This document shows, in pieces, positions 1-7,262 of a DNA stretch of 16,171 nt. This DNA is from Thermoplasmata archaeon. GTDB lineage: Archaea > Thermoplasmatota > Thermoplasmata > RBG-16-68-12. The position numbers and the translations under genes are program-made. Below the pieces are notes generated by a model. The model was not told the DNA's origin. It saw nothing but the letters and a program-made list of their open reading frames with translations, and did no database searches. The DNA lies in assembly GCA_013329855.1 (NCBI GenBank), contig DUJI01000103.1:1-16171 (forward strand), in the 5' to 3' direction. Numbering within the stretch: position 1 is the first letter of the stretch; each line of letters opens with the position of its first letter.

Positions 1-85
1 GAGGCCCGCTGAGCTGCTAGTGGCGGTCCGGCTTGCGCGGTTCCTGACCGTTTGAGTGCCCTAGATCCATCGACGTTGGGCCGCA

Positions 86-114
86 GGAAGGGCTATGCCC
101 GGACGGGTCGATGC
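86..114 (+). repeat. Copy 1 of a 29-base imperfect direct repeat in a gene leader
   Basis: Bases 86-97 are identical to 562-573 (12-base core GGAAGGGCTATG), and the next 17 bases match at 11 positions, giving 23 of 29 overall. This copy ends 9 bases before the ATG at 124; the other copy ends 15 bases before the ATG at 606. Both sit in the same place relative to the next gene, so a shared leader element or a duplicated remnant is possible. Function is unknown. Confidence 0.5.
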
Positions 115-123
115 CGCGCTAGC

Positions 124-477
124 ATGCAACGAGCTTGGAGGGCCGGGCGGGTGCGGGCCACGAGATGGGCACGGCTCAAGGTCCACGTCGTTTTCATTGC
201 AGCATACCTCGGATTGGGGCTGGCCCTCCTCTTCAGCCTCGACACGCGCTCGGCCCTGATTGCATGGGCGCTCCTGTTCCTCCCCTTCTTCGCGGTATTC
301 TACTACCTCGCGGCCCGGACGGCATGGGAAAGCCCGAAGGACTTCGTCTGCCCCACCTGTCAGCAGTTCATTCCATTCGACGCCGAGCAGTGTCCGTTGT
401 GCGGATACCGGCCCGTTGCTGTGCCTGATGGAAACCCTGTCCAGGTTACCGCCCGTAAGGTCCCCAAAGCCAAGTGA
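124..477 (+). CDS. Small membrane protein with C-terminal zinc ribbon
   Basis: A 117-residue protein whose specific function I do not recognise. The first 19 residues are rich in Arg and Trp. Two hydrophobic segments follow (about residues 20-38 and 43-62), then a cytosolic-looking zinc ribbon with the pairs C76-P-T-C79 and C90-P-L-C93. This resembles archaeal membrane-tethered zinc-ribbon proteins in which two TM helices precede a rubredoxin-like knuckle. The frame stays open upstream to a TTG at 52, but that 24-residue extension is Arg-rich and overlaps a repeated DNA element, so the ATG at 124 is preferred. No clear Shine-Dalgarno sequence is visible. The gene lies upstream of an aldo/keto reductase on the same strand with a 128-base gap. 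Zinc binding is inferred from the cysteines; any link to the reductase is unproven. Confidence 0.72.
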   Translation: MQRAWRAGRVRATRWARLKVHVVFIAAYLGLGLALLFSLDTRSALIAWALLFLPFFAVFYYLAARTAWESPKDFVCPTCQQFIPFDAEQCPLCGYRPVAVPDGNPVQVTARKVPKAK

Positions 478-561
478 TACGGTGGGCCCAAACGATCGCA
501 CAACTCCAGCACACCGAGCGAAGGTGCTCCCGCCCCCGTTCCCCGAAGCCGGCAAGCGGCC

Positions 562-590
562 GGAAGGGCTATGGCAAGACGAGCAGATGC
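562..590 (+). repeat. Copy 2 of the 29-base imperfect direct repeat
   Basis: Partner of the element at 86-114, with an identical 12-base core at 562-573 and 11 matches in the following 17 bases. It lies in the leader of the aldo/keto reductase gene, just before its Shine-Dalgarno sequence. If both leaders were read in the upstream-extended frames they would encode similar peptides (RKGY-x-[RK]-T-x-RC), so a decayed or genuine coding origin cannot be excluded. Confidence 0.5.
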
Positions 591-594
591 GCTC

Positions 595-604
595 AGGGGA
601 AGGG
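595..604 (+). promoter_or_regulatory. Shine-Dalgarno sequence of the aldo/keto reductase
   Basis: The purine run AGGGGAAGGG precedes the ATG at 606, with its AGGGG part 6 bases away. It settles the start against the longer frame that opens at a GTG at 474, overlapping the stop codon of the preceding gene. Confidence 0.6.
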
Positions 605-605
605 T

Positions 606-1409
606 ATGACAATCCGGGGACAAAGGACCGCGTTGCCTCCGCCCTTGGTGGAGCTGGGTAACTCCGGCTTGAAGCTCTCGAAGCTGGGTTTCGGGACGTA
701 CGACTTCGGCGTCAAGTCGAATCACATCACTCCGGAGCAAGGTGGCCAGATTCTCGCCGGGGCCTTCGAGCTTGGGATCAACTTCTGGGACACGTCGGAT
801 GACTACGGCAGCCAGGCACACGTCGCCTCGGCCTTGCGACACGTTCCGAGAGGGGAGGTCGTCGTCTCCACGAAGACGAGCGCCCGCAGCGCCGCGGCCG
901 CTGCCCGGAGCCTCGACCGCTCCTTGAAGGAACTCGGAACGGACTACGTGGACATCTTCTTCCTCCACTACGTGGAATGGGGCTGGGTCGACGGGTGCCG
1001 GAAAGTCGTGAAGGATCTCGCGGACGTCAAGGCCTCGGGCAGGGCCAGGGCCACCGGGCTGTCCACGCACAGCGTCAAAGTGGCTCAGGAGGCCAGCACG
1101 ATGGAGGGGGTGGACGTGGTCTTGGCGGTGTGTTCCAACGCGAAGAGGGCCGTCCTGCAGGCGCTCCCGGAAAACGTGCCCCTGGAGGACGGCTCCATGG
1201 ACGAGATGCTGGAGGCGGTGCACCGGATCCACAGGGCGGGCAAAGGCACTGTGGCCATGAAGGTGCTCGGGACGGGCGCTCCCGTTCTGGTCAAGGACTA
1301 CCGTTCGTCCATTGCGTCGGTCTCCCGGCTCCGCTTCGTCGACGCACTCCTCGTTGGGATGAAGGACCTCGAGCAGGTCCGGAAGAACATCGCCGCCATC
1401 GCGGCGTGA
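606..1409 (+). CDS. Aldo/keto reductase family oxidoreductase
   Basis: A 267-residue NAD(P)H-dependent reductase or dehydrogenase of the aldo/keto reductase superfamily, which folds as a TIM barrel and acts on aldehydes, ketones or sugars in the cytosol. The N-terminal strand reads LGNSGLKLSKLGFGTYDFG, a standard family opening. The catalytic tetrad is visible: D62 and Y67 in NFWDTSDDYG, K90 in VVVSTKTS, and H121 in VDIFFLHYV. The protein is shorter than the usual 300-340 residues, with a compressed C-terminal half that still ends in the family-like VGMKDLEQVRKNI helix. The ATG at 606 is chosen because of the purine-rich site at 595-604 and because the family motif begins about 16 residues later. 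The substrate cannot be told from sequence. The gene is convergent with the ACT-domain gene. Confidence 0.9.
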   Translation: MTIRGQRTALPPPLVELGNSGLKLSKLGFGTYDFGVKSNHITPEQGGQILAGAFELGINFWDTSDDYGSQAHVASALRHVPRGEVVVSTKTSARSAAAAARSLDRSLKELGTDYVDIFFLHYVEWGWVDGCRKVVKDLADVKASGRARATGLSTHSVKVAQEASTMEGVDVVLAVCSNAKRAVLQALPENVPLEDGSMDEMLEAVHRIHRAGKGTVAMKVLGTGAPVLVKDYRSSIASVSRLRFVDALLVGMKDLEQVRKNIAAIAA

Positions 1410-1691
1410 GTGCGGGTGCCGAGTCGAAGAGCTCTCGGCCGGACCGTTGAGAAGACCTCAGGGACCCGCGTGCCTTTTCCGAGCGGAGGGGCTCTGCCAC
1501 GATGGGCCAACGAAAGGTCCGCAAGCAACTCAGTCAAGCGGAGCCAGACCGAGCTCGACGGTCTCCAGGAGATTCGGGCACGCGTGGCGTGTCATTCGTC
1601 CCCTACATGCTTCCCCGCCTGCTACGCTCTGTGGAGACGCGTTCCACCGAGAGTCTCCCCTTACTCCATCGCCAGCCGGCCCGGCCGAACC
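1410..1691. other. Convergent intergenic region without a supported gene
   Basis: Both strands have open frames here, but their translations are Arg/Pro/Ser-rich and lack any domain. A weak 6-bp inverted repeat, GGAGAC at 1633-1638 with GTCTCC at 1653-1658, could be part of a termination region between the two convergent genes, but it has no T-run. The only start with a purine-rich upstream site is the ATG at 1502, and its frame runs on antisense into the next gene, so it is not called. Confidence 0.5.
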
Positions 1692-2354
1692 TCAGGTCTT
1701 CGCGTCGCCGAGCCGGTCCAGCGCCTGGTAGGCCCTCAGGACGTCCTTCTCCTCGGTCACGAACAGGAACGAGTGAGGCGGTCCGTAGCTCAAGACGTAG
1801 TACACGTTCACGTCGTTCATCGCGAACTCCGTCCCGATCGACCCGATGATGCCCGGCGTCGTCAGCGCGGCATCGGACAGGGCCACGGTCAGTTCGGCAA
1901 GGCCACTGAGCGTCCGCACAATGTGGCGGTGGGGGACCGCCGCCGTGAGCTTGCCCAAGTTCTTCGCGTCGATGAAGACGGACACGGAGTCCACCCCCGA
2001 GATGATCTGGAGGTTCTCCCCTCGCGCCGGTCGGATTTCCCCGGAGAACTTGGCCAGGAGCGTGGGGATCTCGGGCGCGTTCTTCATGGTCACCGCGACG
2101 ATCTTGTTCTTCAGCGTCAGCTTCGTGATGAGTCTGGCCACGCCTTCCTGCTTCGCGGACGCGGTCCGCACGGGATACCTTCGGGTGGCGCTGATGATCG
2201 CGTCGAGGGAGTGCGCGTCGCCCTCGGCGCGTTGGATGTAGCGCGCCAGGGCCCGGATGTTGATGAGCCCCCGCGCCAGGCCCTTTCGGATGGCCGCATC
2301 CCCTTCGATGGTCCGCCGCACGGCTTCGCTCGTCTCGCGTGTCGAATTCGCCAT
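1692..2354 (-). CDS. ACT-domain protein with N-terminal helical (HTH-like) region
   Basis: A 220-residue protein. Residues 1-55 are helical and basic (AIRKGLARGLINIRALARYI) and look like a small winged or HTH-type domain. The remainder resembles a tandem ACT arrangement: about 60-130 (with AVTMKNAPEIPTLLAKF and VSVFIDAKNLGKL) and about 140-215 (TTPGIIGSIGTEFAMNDVNV, then the strand SFLFVTEEKDV). The second part closely recalls the aspartokinase-type ACT pair that binds amino acids. Archaea have uncharacterised proteins of this build that are annotated as ACT-containing regulators. A role as an amino-acid-responsive regulator is inference. No kinase domain is present. The ATG at 2354 has no good Shine-Dalgarno site, so a leaderless transcript is possible. 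It shares a 74-base divergent promoter region with the DUF4242 gene. Confidence 0.75.
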   Translation of the reverse strand: MANSTRETSEAVRRTIEGDAAIRKGLARGLINIRALARYIQRAEGDAHSLDAIISATRRYPVRTASAKQEGVARLITKLTLKNKIVAVTMKNAPEIPTLLAKFSGEIRPARGENLQIISGVDSVSVFIDAKNLGKLTAAVPHRHIVRTLSGLAELTVALSDAALTTPGIIGSIGTEFAMNDVNVYYVLSYGPPHSFLFVTEEKDVLRAYQALDRLGDAKT

Positions 2355-2428
2355 GTTTGTGTCTCTCGCTCCCTGTCTAGCGCATTCCTGCCATAAGGGC
2401 CTTCCGTCCTCCGGGTTCCTTCGGCGGC

Positions 2429-2680
2429 ATGCCTCGATACATCGACGTGCATAGCAACTTGAAAGGAGTCAAGCTGAGTGACGTGAAGGAAGCGCATGCG
2501 AAGGACCTCCAGGTGCAGGACAAGTACGGCGTGAAGTTCCTGAGGTTCTGGGTGGACGAGGGCCAAGGCACGATCTTCTGCCTCTCGGACGCGCCGGACC
2601 GGGAGGCGCCCCGGAAGGCCCATGACGACGCCCACGGGCTTCTCCCGGACGAGACGTACGAGGTGCTCGAGGGGGCCTGA
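2429..2680 (+). CDS. DUF4242 family protein (SCO4226-like, possible nickel-binding)
   Basis: An 83-residue ferredoxin-like alpha/beta protein. The family pattern is clear: an opening PRYIDVHSNL, a central helix SDVKEAHAKDLQVQDKYGV, the strand GTIFCLSDAPDREAPRKAHD, and the closing HGLLPDETYEV. The family's characterised member, Streptomyces SCO4226, binds nickel; whether this protein binds metal is not shown here, although H8, H23, H65 and H69 are candidate ligands. The likely start is the ATG at 2429, and the protein is full length for the family. The stop is 4 bases before the ATG of the exported cysteine-rich protein, so the two are probably co-transcribed. A weak AT-rich stretch (CCATAAGG, 2391-2398) could be the promoter box. 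Confidence 0.85.
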   Translation: MPRYIDVHSNLKGVKLSDVKEAHAKDLQVQDKYGVKFLRFWVDEGQGTIFCLSDAPDREAPRKAHDDAHGLLPDETYEVLEGA

Positions 2681-2684
2681 GCCG

Positions 2685-3287
2685 ATGGACCGGACGAACG
2701 GAACTCTCGCGGTGGCTCTGGCCGTGGTCTTCATCCTCGGCGCGTTCCTCGCGGTCCCCCTCGCCGCACGGGCCGCGGGGCCTTGCGAGGAAACCGCGTA
2801 CGCCAACGGCCAGCTCTTTTGCATCCACGTGACCAAGATCATCGCGAACCCCAGCGCCGGCCTCCTGGCCACGGCCGAGCCGATCTACATCGCCGCGTAC
2901 TTCCCCTTGCCCTCGGGCTGCGACACGAGCAACCCGTCCACCTGCGCGCCGGAGGCCCTGCCCTCCGGATACCAGCCCCTCTGCAACCCGTGCTTCCACG
3001 GCGGCGCGCTGGACGCCTTCCCCTACCATGACCACGTCATGGAGGGCGCTCCGGGCTTCGGGACCCAAGGCACCGTGGATGCGATGAAGGGCCCGTGGGT
3101 CCTGATTGTCGCGGCGTACGACCCCGCGTACAGCAACCAAGCGGGATTCACGCCGTTCAAGAGCACCGCGGGCATTGCCGCCGGCGAGTTGGCCGGGGAC
3201 TTCCAAGCCATCCACCCGGGTGCGGTGAATCCCTACGAGATCAACACGGGGGTCGTCCTCATCTTCGGCGTCCAGCCGCTCGGGTAG
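2685..3287 (+). CDS. Exported cysteine- and histidine-containing protein, function unknown
   Basis: A 200-residue protein I do not recognise. Residues 1-31 form a signal peptide: short basic start, hydrophobic core LAVALAVVFILGAFLAVPL, and an ARA-A type cleavage site. The mature part has six cysteines (C34, C46, C79, C87, C100, C103) that could make three disulfides. C100-x-x-C103-x-H105 followed by H115-x-H117 could instead bind a metal. The C-terminal half has regular strands (GPWVLIVAAYDP, TGVVLIFGVQ) suggesting a beta-rich extracellular domain. There is no second TM helix or S-layer anchor. The ATG at 2685 is preferred over the upstream frame, which starts inside the DUF4242 gene and would hide the signal peptide. 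It is co-oriented with that gene (4-base gap) and followed by a good terminator. Confidence 0.78.
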   Translation: MDRTNGTLAVALAVVFILGAFLAVPLAARAAGPCEETAYANGQLFCIHVTKIIANPSAGLLATAEPIYIAAYFPLPSGCDTSNPSTCAPEALPSGYQPLCNPCFHGGALDAFPYHDHVMEGAPGFGTQGTVDAMKGPWVLIVAAYDPAYSNQAGFTPFKSTAGIAAGELAGDFQAIHPGAVNPYEINTGVVLIFGVQPLG

Positions 3288-3314
3288 ACGCAAGACCACC
3301 TCGCCACAGAACTC

Positions 3315-3354
3315 GGTTCCCCGCGCCCTTTCCAGAGCGGGGGAACCCCCTTTT
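3315..3354 (+). terminator. Intrinsic-type terminator after the exported protein gene
   Basis: GGTTCCCC at 3315-3322 pairs with GGGGAACC at 3340-3347; two more G-C pairs form further in if one G bulges. A run of CCCCTTTT follows at 3347-3354. The stop codon is 28 bases upstream. The T-run is on the + side only, so it best serves the + strand gene, though it lies between convergent genes. Confidence 0.6.
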
Positions 3355-3375
3355 CCGACGCGCCACGGGAAGGGA

Positions 3376-4758
3376 CTAGCGGCCCGCCTCGTGCTCCTCC
3401 ACGGCCTTCGCGAAGATGTCCACTCCCTTGTCCGCCAGTTCCTCGGTGAGGACCAGGGGTGGCAGGAACCGCACCACGTTGTTGTAGTGTCCGCCCAGCT
3501 CGACGATCAGCCCTTGGGAGTAGCACCGTCTCCGGACGTCGCGGGCGATGTCCTCCGCCGGTTTCTTCGTCTTCTTGTCGTGGACGAACTCGATGCCGAT
3601 CATCAGGCCCCGTCCGCGCACGTCCCCCATGTGGCGGCTGCGTCCCTGGGCCTCCTCCAGCCGCTTCAGCATCCGCGCGCCCAGGCTCCGCGCGTGCTCG
3701 GGAAGACGGTGCTTCTCCATGAACTGGATCGCGGCGTGCCCGGCGGCCATGGCCACGGCCTGCCCCCGGAACGTCCCGATGTGGGATCCCGGCGGCCAGG
3801 TGTCGTACTCGTCCCGGCAGACGCAGGCGGAGAGGGGATAGCCGATGCCCCCGAGTCCCTTGGAGAGGGTCATCAGGTCGGGCGTGGTCCCGGAGTGCTC
3901 GCAGGCGAACATCGTCCCCGTCCGCCCGAGACCGGCCTGGATCTCGTCCATGATGAGGGGGACCGCGTAGTCGTCCGCGATCGTGCGCAACTCGGCCACG
4001 TACGCGTCGGGCGGGACGATCGACCCTCCCTCTCCCTGGATGGCCTCGACGAGCAGCGCGGCGGGCGTGACGATCCCGGAATGGGGGTCCTCCAGCATGT
4101 GCCGCACATACTCCGCACACTGCATGCAGCAGTCGTCCGGCGATCCGTCCGCCTTGCCGAAGGGGCAACGGTAGCAGTACGCGTAGGGCGCGAAGTGGAC
4201 CTCGGGGAGGAGGGGCAGGAAGTTCTCCTTGAACTTCTTCCCGCTGCTGAACGAGAGCGCGCCTGAGGTCATGCCGTGGTAGCCCCCCTCGAAGGCGAGG
4301 ACCCCGATCCGCTTCGTGTGGAACTTGGCGAGCTTCACGGCGGCCTCCACGGCGTCCGAGCCCGTGGGCCCGCCGAAGAACACCTTGGAACGGTCCCTCA
4401 TCCCTCCGGGCGCGATGGCCACGAGCTTCTGGATGAGGTCCAGCTTGGGCCGCGTCGGGAAGTCCAGCGCGTGGATCAGTTTCGTCTCCTGCGCGCGGAC
4501 CGCGTCGAGCACGTCCGGGTTGCAGTGCCCGACGTTGAGCACGCCGGCGCCTCCGAAGAAATCGATGTACACGTTCCCGTCCAGGTCCTTGATCGTCGCG
4601 CCTCGGCCCTCCTCGAAGGCCACGGGGATCGCCTTGGAGTACGACACGACGTTGCTCTCGAACCGCTGCTGGAGCGCGAGGGCCTCCCGCGACCTGGGGC
4701 CGGGGACGGGGGTCACCATCTTGGGCGCGTCCGGATAGCTCAACTCCTCGAACCGCAT
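3376..4758 (-). CDS. PLP-dependent class III aminotransferase
   Basis: A 460-residue fold-type I aminotransferase of the GABA/ornithine/diaminobutyrate class (omega-amino group transfer to 2-oxoglutarate or pyruvate). Visible signatures are GDxxxxDFxGG-like [13 protein letters not shown] (58-70), the PLP phosphate loop GGPTGSDA (129-136), D271 in [13 protein letters not shown], which contacts the PLP ring nitrogen, and K300 in [10 protein letters not shown], the Schiff-base lysine. The length is normal. A five-cysteine patch (C195-x-x-C198 then C210, C211-x-x-C214) is noteworthy. It starts 1 base after the aldehyde dehydrogenase stop, with only GGCGGG upstream, so translation is probably coupled. 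With that partner it suggests amine to semialdehyde to acid catabolism (GABA, diaminobutyrate, putrescine or lysine derivatives). The substrate cannot be assigned from sequence. Confidence 0.92.
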   Translation of the reverse strand: MRFEELSYPDAPKMVTPVPGPRSREALALQQRFESNVVSYSKAIPVAFEEGRGATIKDLDGNVYIDFFGGAGVLNVGHCNPDVLDAVRAQETKLIHALDFPTRPKLDLIQKLVAIAPGGMRDRSKVFFGGPTGSDAVEAAVKLAKFHTKRIGVLAFEGGYHGMTSGALSFSSGKKFKENFLPLLPEVHFAPYAYCYRCPFGKADGSPDDCCMQCAEYVRHMLEDPHSGIVTPAALLVEAIQGEGGSIVPPDAYVAELRTIADDYAVPLIMDEIQAGLGRTGTMFACEHSGTTPDLMTLSKGLGGIGYPLSACVCRDEYDTWPPGSHIGTFRGQAVAMAAGHAAIQFMEKHRLPEHARSLGARMLKRLEEAQGRSRHMGDVRGRGLMIGIEFVHDKKTKKPAEDIARDVRRRCYSQGLIVELGGHYNNVVRFLPPLVLTEELADKGVDIFAKAVEEHEAGR

Positions 4759-4759
4759 G

Positions 4760-6139
4760 TCATCCCGCCCCCTGATACACCACGAGCTTGATCTCCGTCA
4801 TCGCCTCGATGGCGAACCGGATCCCCTCGCGTCCGAGCCCGCTGTGCTTGAACCCGCCGAACGGCATGAAGTCGACGCGGAAGTCCGAGGTCTGGTTGAT
4901 GAGGACGCTCCCGTATTCAAGGCCCTGGACGCACTTCTGGGCGACGGCCAGGTCGTTCGTGAAGACGCCGGCCTGCAGGCCGTACGGCACCGAGTTGCTG
5001 AGCTCGATGGCCTCGTCGAGAGAAGAGATCCGGAAGAGGATCGTCACGGGCCCGAAAATCTCCTGTTGCGCGATTCTGCTCTTCGGGCTGACGCCCTCGA
5101 GGACGGTGGGCGGGTAGACGCTCCCCTGCCTTTCGCCCCCCGCCAGGACCTGCGCACCTCCCTGGATGGCCTCCTGCACCCAGTCCGCCACGCGCTGGGC
5201 CTCCCTTTCCGTGATCATGGGGCCGACGTCCGTGTCCTCGGAGAGCGGATTGCCAACCTTCAGCCGCCGGGTGGCCTCGAGGATCCGCTCCCGGACCTCG
5301 TCGTAGATCCTCGCATGGACGAGGACCCGCTGGGCGTGGATGCAGTTCTGGCCCTGGGACTCGAACGCGGCATCGACGACCTGGGGCACCGCGCGGTCCA
5401 GGTCCGCGTCTTCCCACAGGATCACGGGAGAGTTGCTGCCGAGTTCCATCGAGTACTTCTTGACCCCGCCCCGGCGGACGATCTCCGCCGCGGCCTCCGT
5501 GCCGCCGGTGAAGGACACGACCTTGATCCGGTCCTCGCGGAGCAGCTCCCGGACGGGTTCGCTGTCTCCCCGGGCGACGAGGACCTGGGCGCACTCGTCC
5601 GGGAGGCCTGCCGACCGGGTGAGGTCGACAAGGCGGATTGCGGAGAGCGGCGTAAGGAGGGAGGGCTTGAGGATCGTCGAGTTCCCGGACGCGATCGCCG
5701 GGCCGAGCTTGTGCGCGACGAGATTCAACGGATCGTTGAAGGGTGTGATCGCGAACACGACGCCGACGGGCTCTCGGACGTAGTAGGCGAACATCCCCTC
5801 TCCGCGGGGTTCCGCGTCGAACGGGACCGTCTCGCCGTGGATCCGCTTCGCTTCCTCCGCGGAGAACTTCATCGTGACGGCGGCCCGTCCCGCCTCCTTG
5901 AGCGAGTACTTGATCGGCTTGCCGGCCTCGATGGCGATTGTCTCGGCCAGCATCCTCGCGTTCTTCCGCAGGGATTCGGAGGTCGCCTCGAGGATCCGGG
6001 CCCGTTCGTGGACCGGCATTCTCCTCATCCTCTTCGATCCGACCAGCGCCTTGTTCAGCATGGCCCGCGCGGCCTCGACGCTCGTCTCCTCGAGCTCCTT
6101 GTGGACACGGTGGGTGAACTTATCCTGGACCTGGATCAT
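4760..6139 (-). CDS. NAD(P)+-dependent aldehyde dehydrogenase
   Basis: A 459-residue cytosolic aldehyde dehydrogenase. Family residues are present: N135 in AITPFNDPLN (oxyanion), K158 in TILKPS (cofactor), the nucleotide turn SFTGGTEAA (209-217), general base E232 in MELGSNSPV, and nucleophile C266 in SQGQNCIHAQR. The QNC-IHAQRVLV and PFNDPLNLVAHK segments resemble archaeal lactaldehyde/glycolaldehyde dehydrogenases and succinate-semialdehyde dehydrogenases. The frame stays open to a GTG at 6223, but the ATG at 6139 has a perfect AGGAGG nine bases upstream and gives the normal family length, so it is chosen. It is the first gene of a two-gene operon with the aminotransferase, so its substrate is probably the semialdehyde that enzyme makes. 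A weak AT-rich box (GATTAGATAG on the minus strand, about 6245-6255) is the best promoter candidate. Confidence 0.92.
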   Translation of the reverse strand: MIQVQDKFTHRVHKELEETSVEAARAMLNKALVGSKRMRRMPVHERARILEATSESLRKNARMLAETIAIEAGKPIKYSLKEAGRAAVTMKFSAEEAKRIHGETVPFDAEPRGEGMFAYYVREPVGVVFAITPFNDPLNLVAHKLGPAIASGNSTILKPSLLTPLSAIRLVDLTRSAGLPDECAQVLVARGDSEPVRELLREDRIKVVSFTGGTEAAAEIVRRGGVKKYSMELGSNSPVILWEDADLDRAVPQVVDAAFESQGQNCIHAQRVLVHARIYDEVRERILEATRRLKVGNPLSEDTDVGPMITEREAQRVADWVQEAIQGGAQVLAGGERQGSVYPPTVLEGVSPKSRIAQQEIFGPVTILFRISSLDEAIELSNSVPYGLQAGVFTNDLAVAQKCVQGLEYGSVLINQTSDFRVDFMPFGGFKHSGLGREGIRFAIEAMTEIKLVVYQGAG

Positions 6140-6148
6140 GTCCGACGA

Positions 6149-6154
6149 CCTCCT
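6149..6154 (-). promoter_or_regulatory. Shine-Dalgarno sequence AGGAGG of the aldehyde dehydrogenase
   Basis: A perfect anti-16S core AGGAGG on the minus strand, 9 bases before the ATG at 6139. It fixes the start of the dehydrogenase and implies a leadered transcript of roughly 80 bases if the AT-rich box near 6250 is the promoter. Confidence 0.7.
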
Positions 6155-6395
6155 GAGGATCAGGAATCGCGGCTCGGGTTGTTCTCTCTTCGCCTCGGGC
6201 GCGCCCCTGCGAGTCGAAGACACGTCGTCCGGACGGAGCGGGGGAACTATCTAATCAGGGTTCCGCTCGTACAGTCACGTCGCGGTCCTGCGATGGGTTG
6301 TGACGTGTCCCGGAGATTCTGGGGCGGCACCGGGCGGGGAGGGCATCGTCCATGCAGCCCCGAGGTTCGGTCTCGTCGCGCCGAGGCAAAGCGGC

Positions 6396-7163
6396 CTAGA
6401 GATCCCAGTCCTCCCTTGCCCAGTAGTAAGGCCTGTACGCCTCGGGATCGATCTTCGTCAGGACCTCTCCTGCTGGAGTCGTCATGACGACGTGGGGGGA
6501 GTAGCCCGCGAGGACGATCTCCTCAATCGGGATTTCGTGGATGGGATCATGTTCGGACTTGCCGAAGGACAGCTGACCGGTCCCGACCTGCGGGCTCCCC
6601 CAGTCGATGTCGGGTTGCAACTTGATCAGGATGGGCGGGTATTCGAAGCCCCGGTTGGTGACGCTCCGAAACGCCTTGATCAGGTACACCGCGGTGGACG
6701 GGAACTGTCCCCCGAAGGGGCCCTCGAGCCGGACGCTCAACCGAAGGAGGCGGATTCCCCGCCGGACGCAGGTCCCGGTGACCGTGACTCCGTCGACCTC
6801 CAATCGGACCGACTCGGCGATCTTCTTCGGGTAGCCCGATCGCTCCCTCCCTTGGAACATCGCGGCATCGTTCGTGAGGGGCATCGAGACGCAGTAGTTG
6901 CCGACCTCCCCCTGGTACTGAGCCGAGAGGAACACGGCGGCCTCGACGTAGGCCGGACTGTAGTTCGTCTGGCGGAACTCCGCCACGTAGGCCGTGCCGG
7001 TCGGGACTGCCGCCGGTTCCAGCGGAGGAGGGAGCACCCTTCGGACCACGTCGGGATCCGTTCGGAAGATGGCCAGCAGCATGCGCACATCGCTTGCGAT
7101 GGAGCCCCTCGAGAGTTGCTCCTCTCGCCGATCGAGTTCATCGCGCGCCCGGACAAGCCCCAT
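6396..7163 (-). CDS. Acetoacetate decarboxylase family protein
   Basis: A 255-residue member of the acetoacetate decarboxylase superfamily. The classical enzyme converts acetoacetate to acetone and CO2 through a lysine Schiff base. Here the signature RVLPPPLEP (42-50), the strand YVEAAVFLSAQYQG containing E74, and the active-site pair K113-K114 in SGYPKKIAE are all present. In the clostridial enzyme the adjacent lysines are the catalytic Schiff-base lysine and the neighbour that lowers its pKa. The length matches the family. Members with the same lysine pair can act as aldolases or dehydratases, so decarboxylation is likely but not proven. The start ATG at 7163 has GGGG five bases upstream, and a weak TATA-like GGTATAGACG lies near 7204-7213. 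It precedes the dehydrogenase/aminotransferase pair on the same strand by 256 bases, probably as a separate unit. Confidence 0.88.
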   Translation of the reverse strand: MGLVRARDELDRREEQLSRGSIASDVRMLLAIFRTDPDVVRRVLPPPLEPAAVPTGTAYVAEFRQTNYSPAYVEAAVFLSAQYQGEVGNYCVSMPLTNDAAMFQGRERSGYPKKIAESVRLEVDGVTVTGTCVRRGIRLLRLSVRLEGPFGGQFPSTAVYLIKAFRSVTNRGFEYPPILIKLQPDIDWGSPQVGTGQLSFGKSEHDPIHEIPIEEIVLAGYSPHVVMTTPAGEVLTKIDPEAYRPYYWAREDWDL

Positions 7164-7262
7164 GGTTCCCCGTGGCGTATCGAGGGCCGGACCTAAGAAT
7201 CAACCGTCTATACCGCGGCCGATCCGCGCGACTCGGGCCGGGGGCGGTTTCCTGCCCCAGGC

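Noticed and set aside
474..605. GTG at 474 overlapping the preceding stop as the aldo/keto reductase start
   Set aside because: The extra 44 residues are Arg/Ser/Pro-rich and not family-like, and a good Shine-Dalgarno site precedes the ATG at 606. The leader repeat lies inside this stretch.
1502..1849. Possible small basic protein in the convergent gap
   Set aside because: It has a distant purine-rich site but no domain, and most of its length runs antisense to the ACT-domain gene.
6140..6223. GTG at 6223 as the aldehyde dehydrogenase start
   Set aside because: A perfect AGGAGG precedes the ATG at 6139 and the extension is charged and atypical. The weak AT-rich box near 6250 leaves a small chance of a leaderless longer form.
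4757..6487. A 576-codon plus-strand frame opposite the aldehyde dehydrogenase
   Set aside because: Antisense shadow of a confident enzyme gene, with no recognisable domain.
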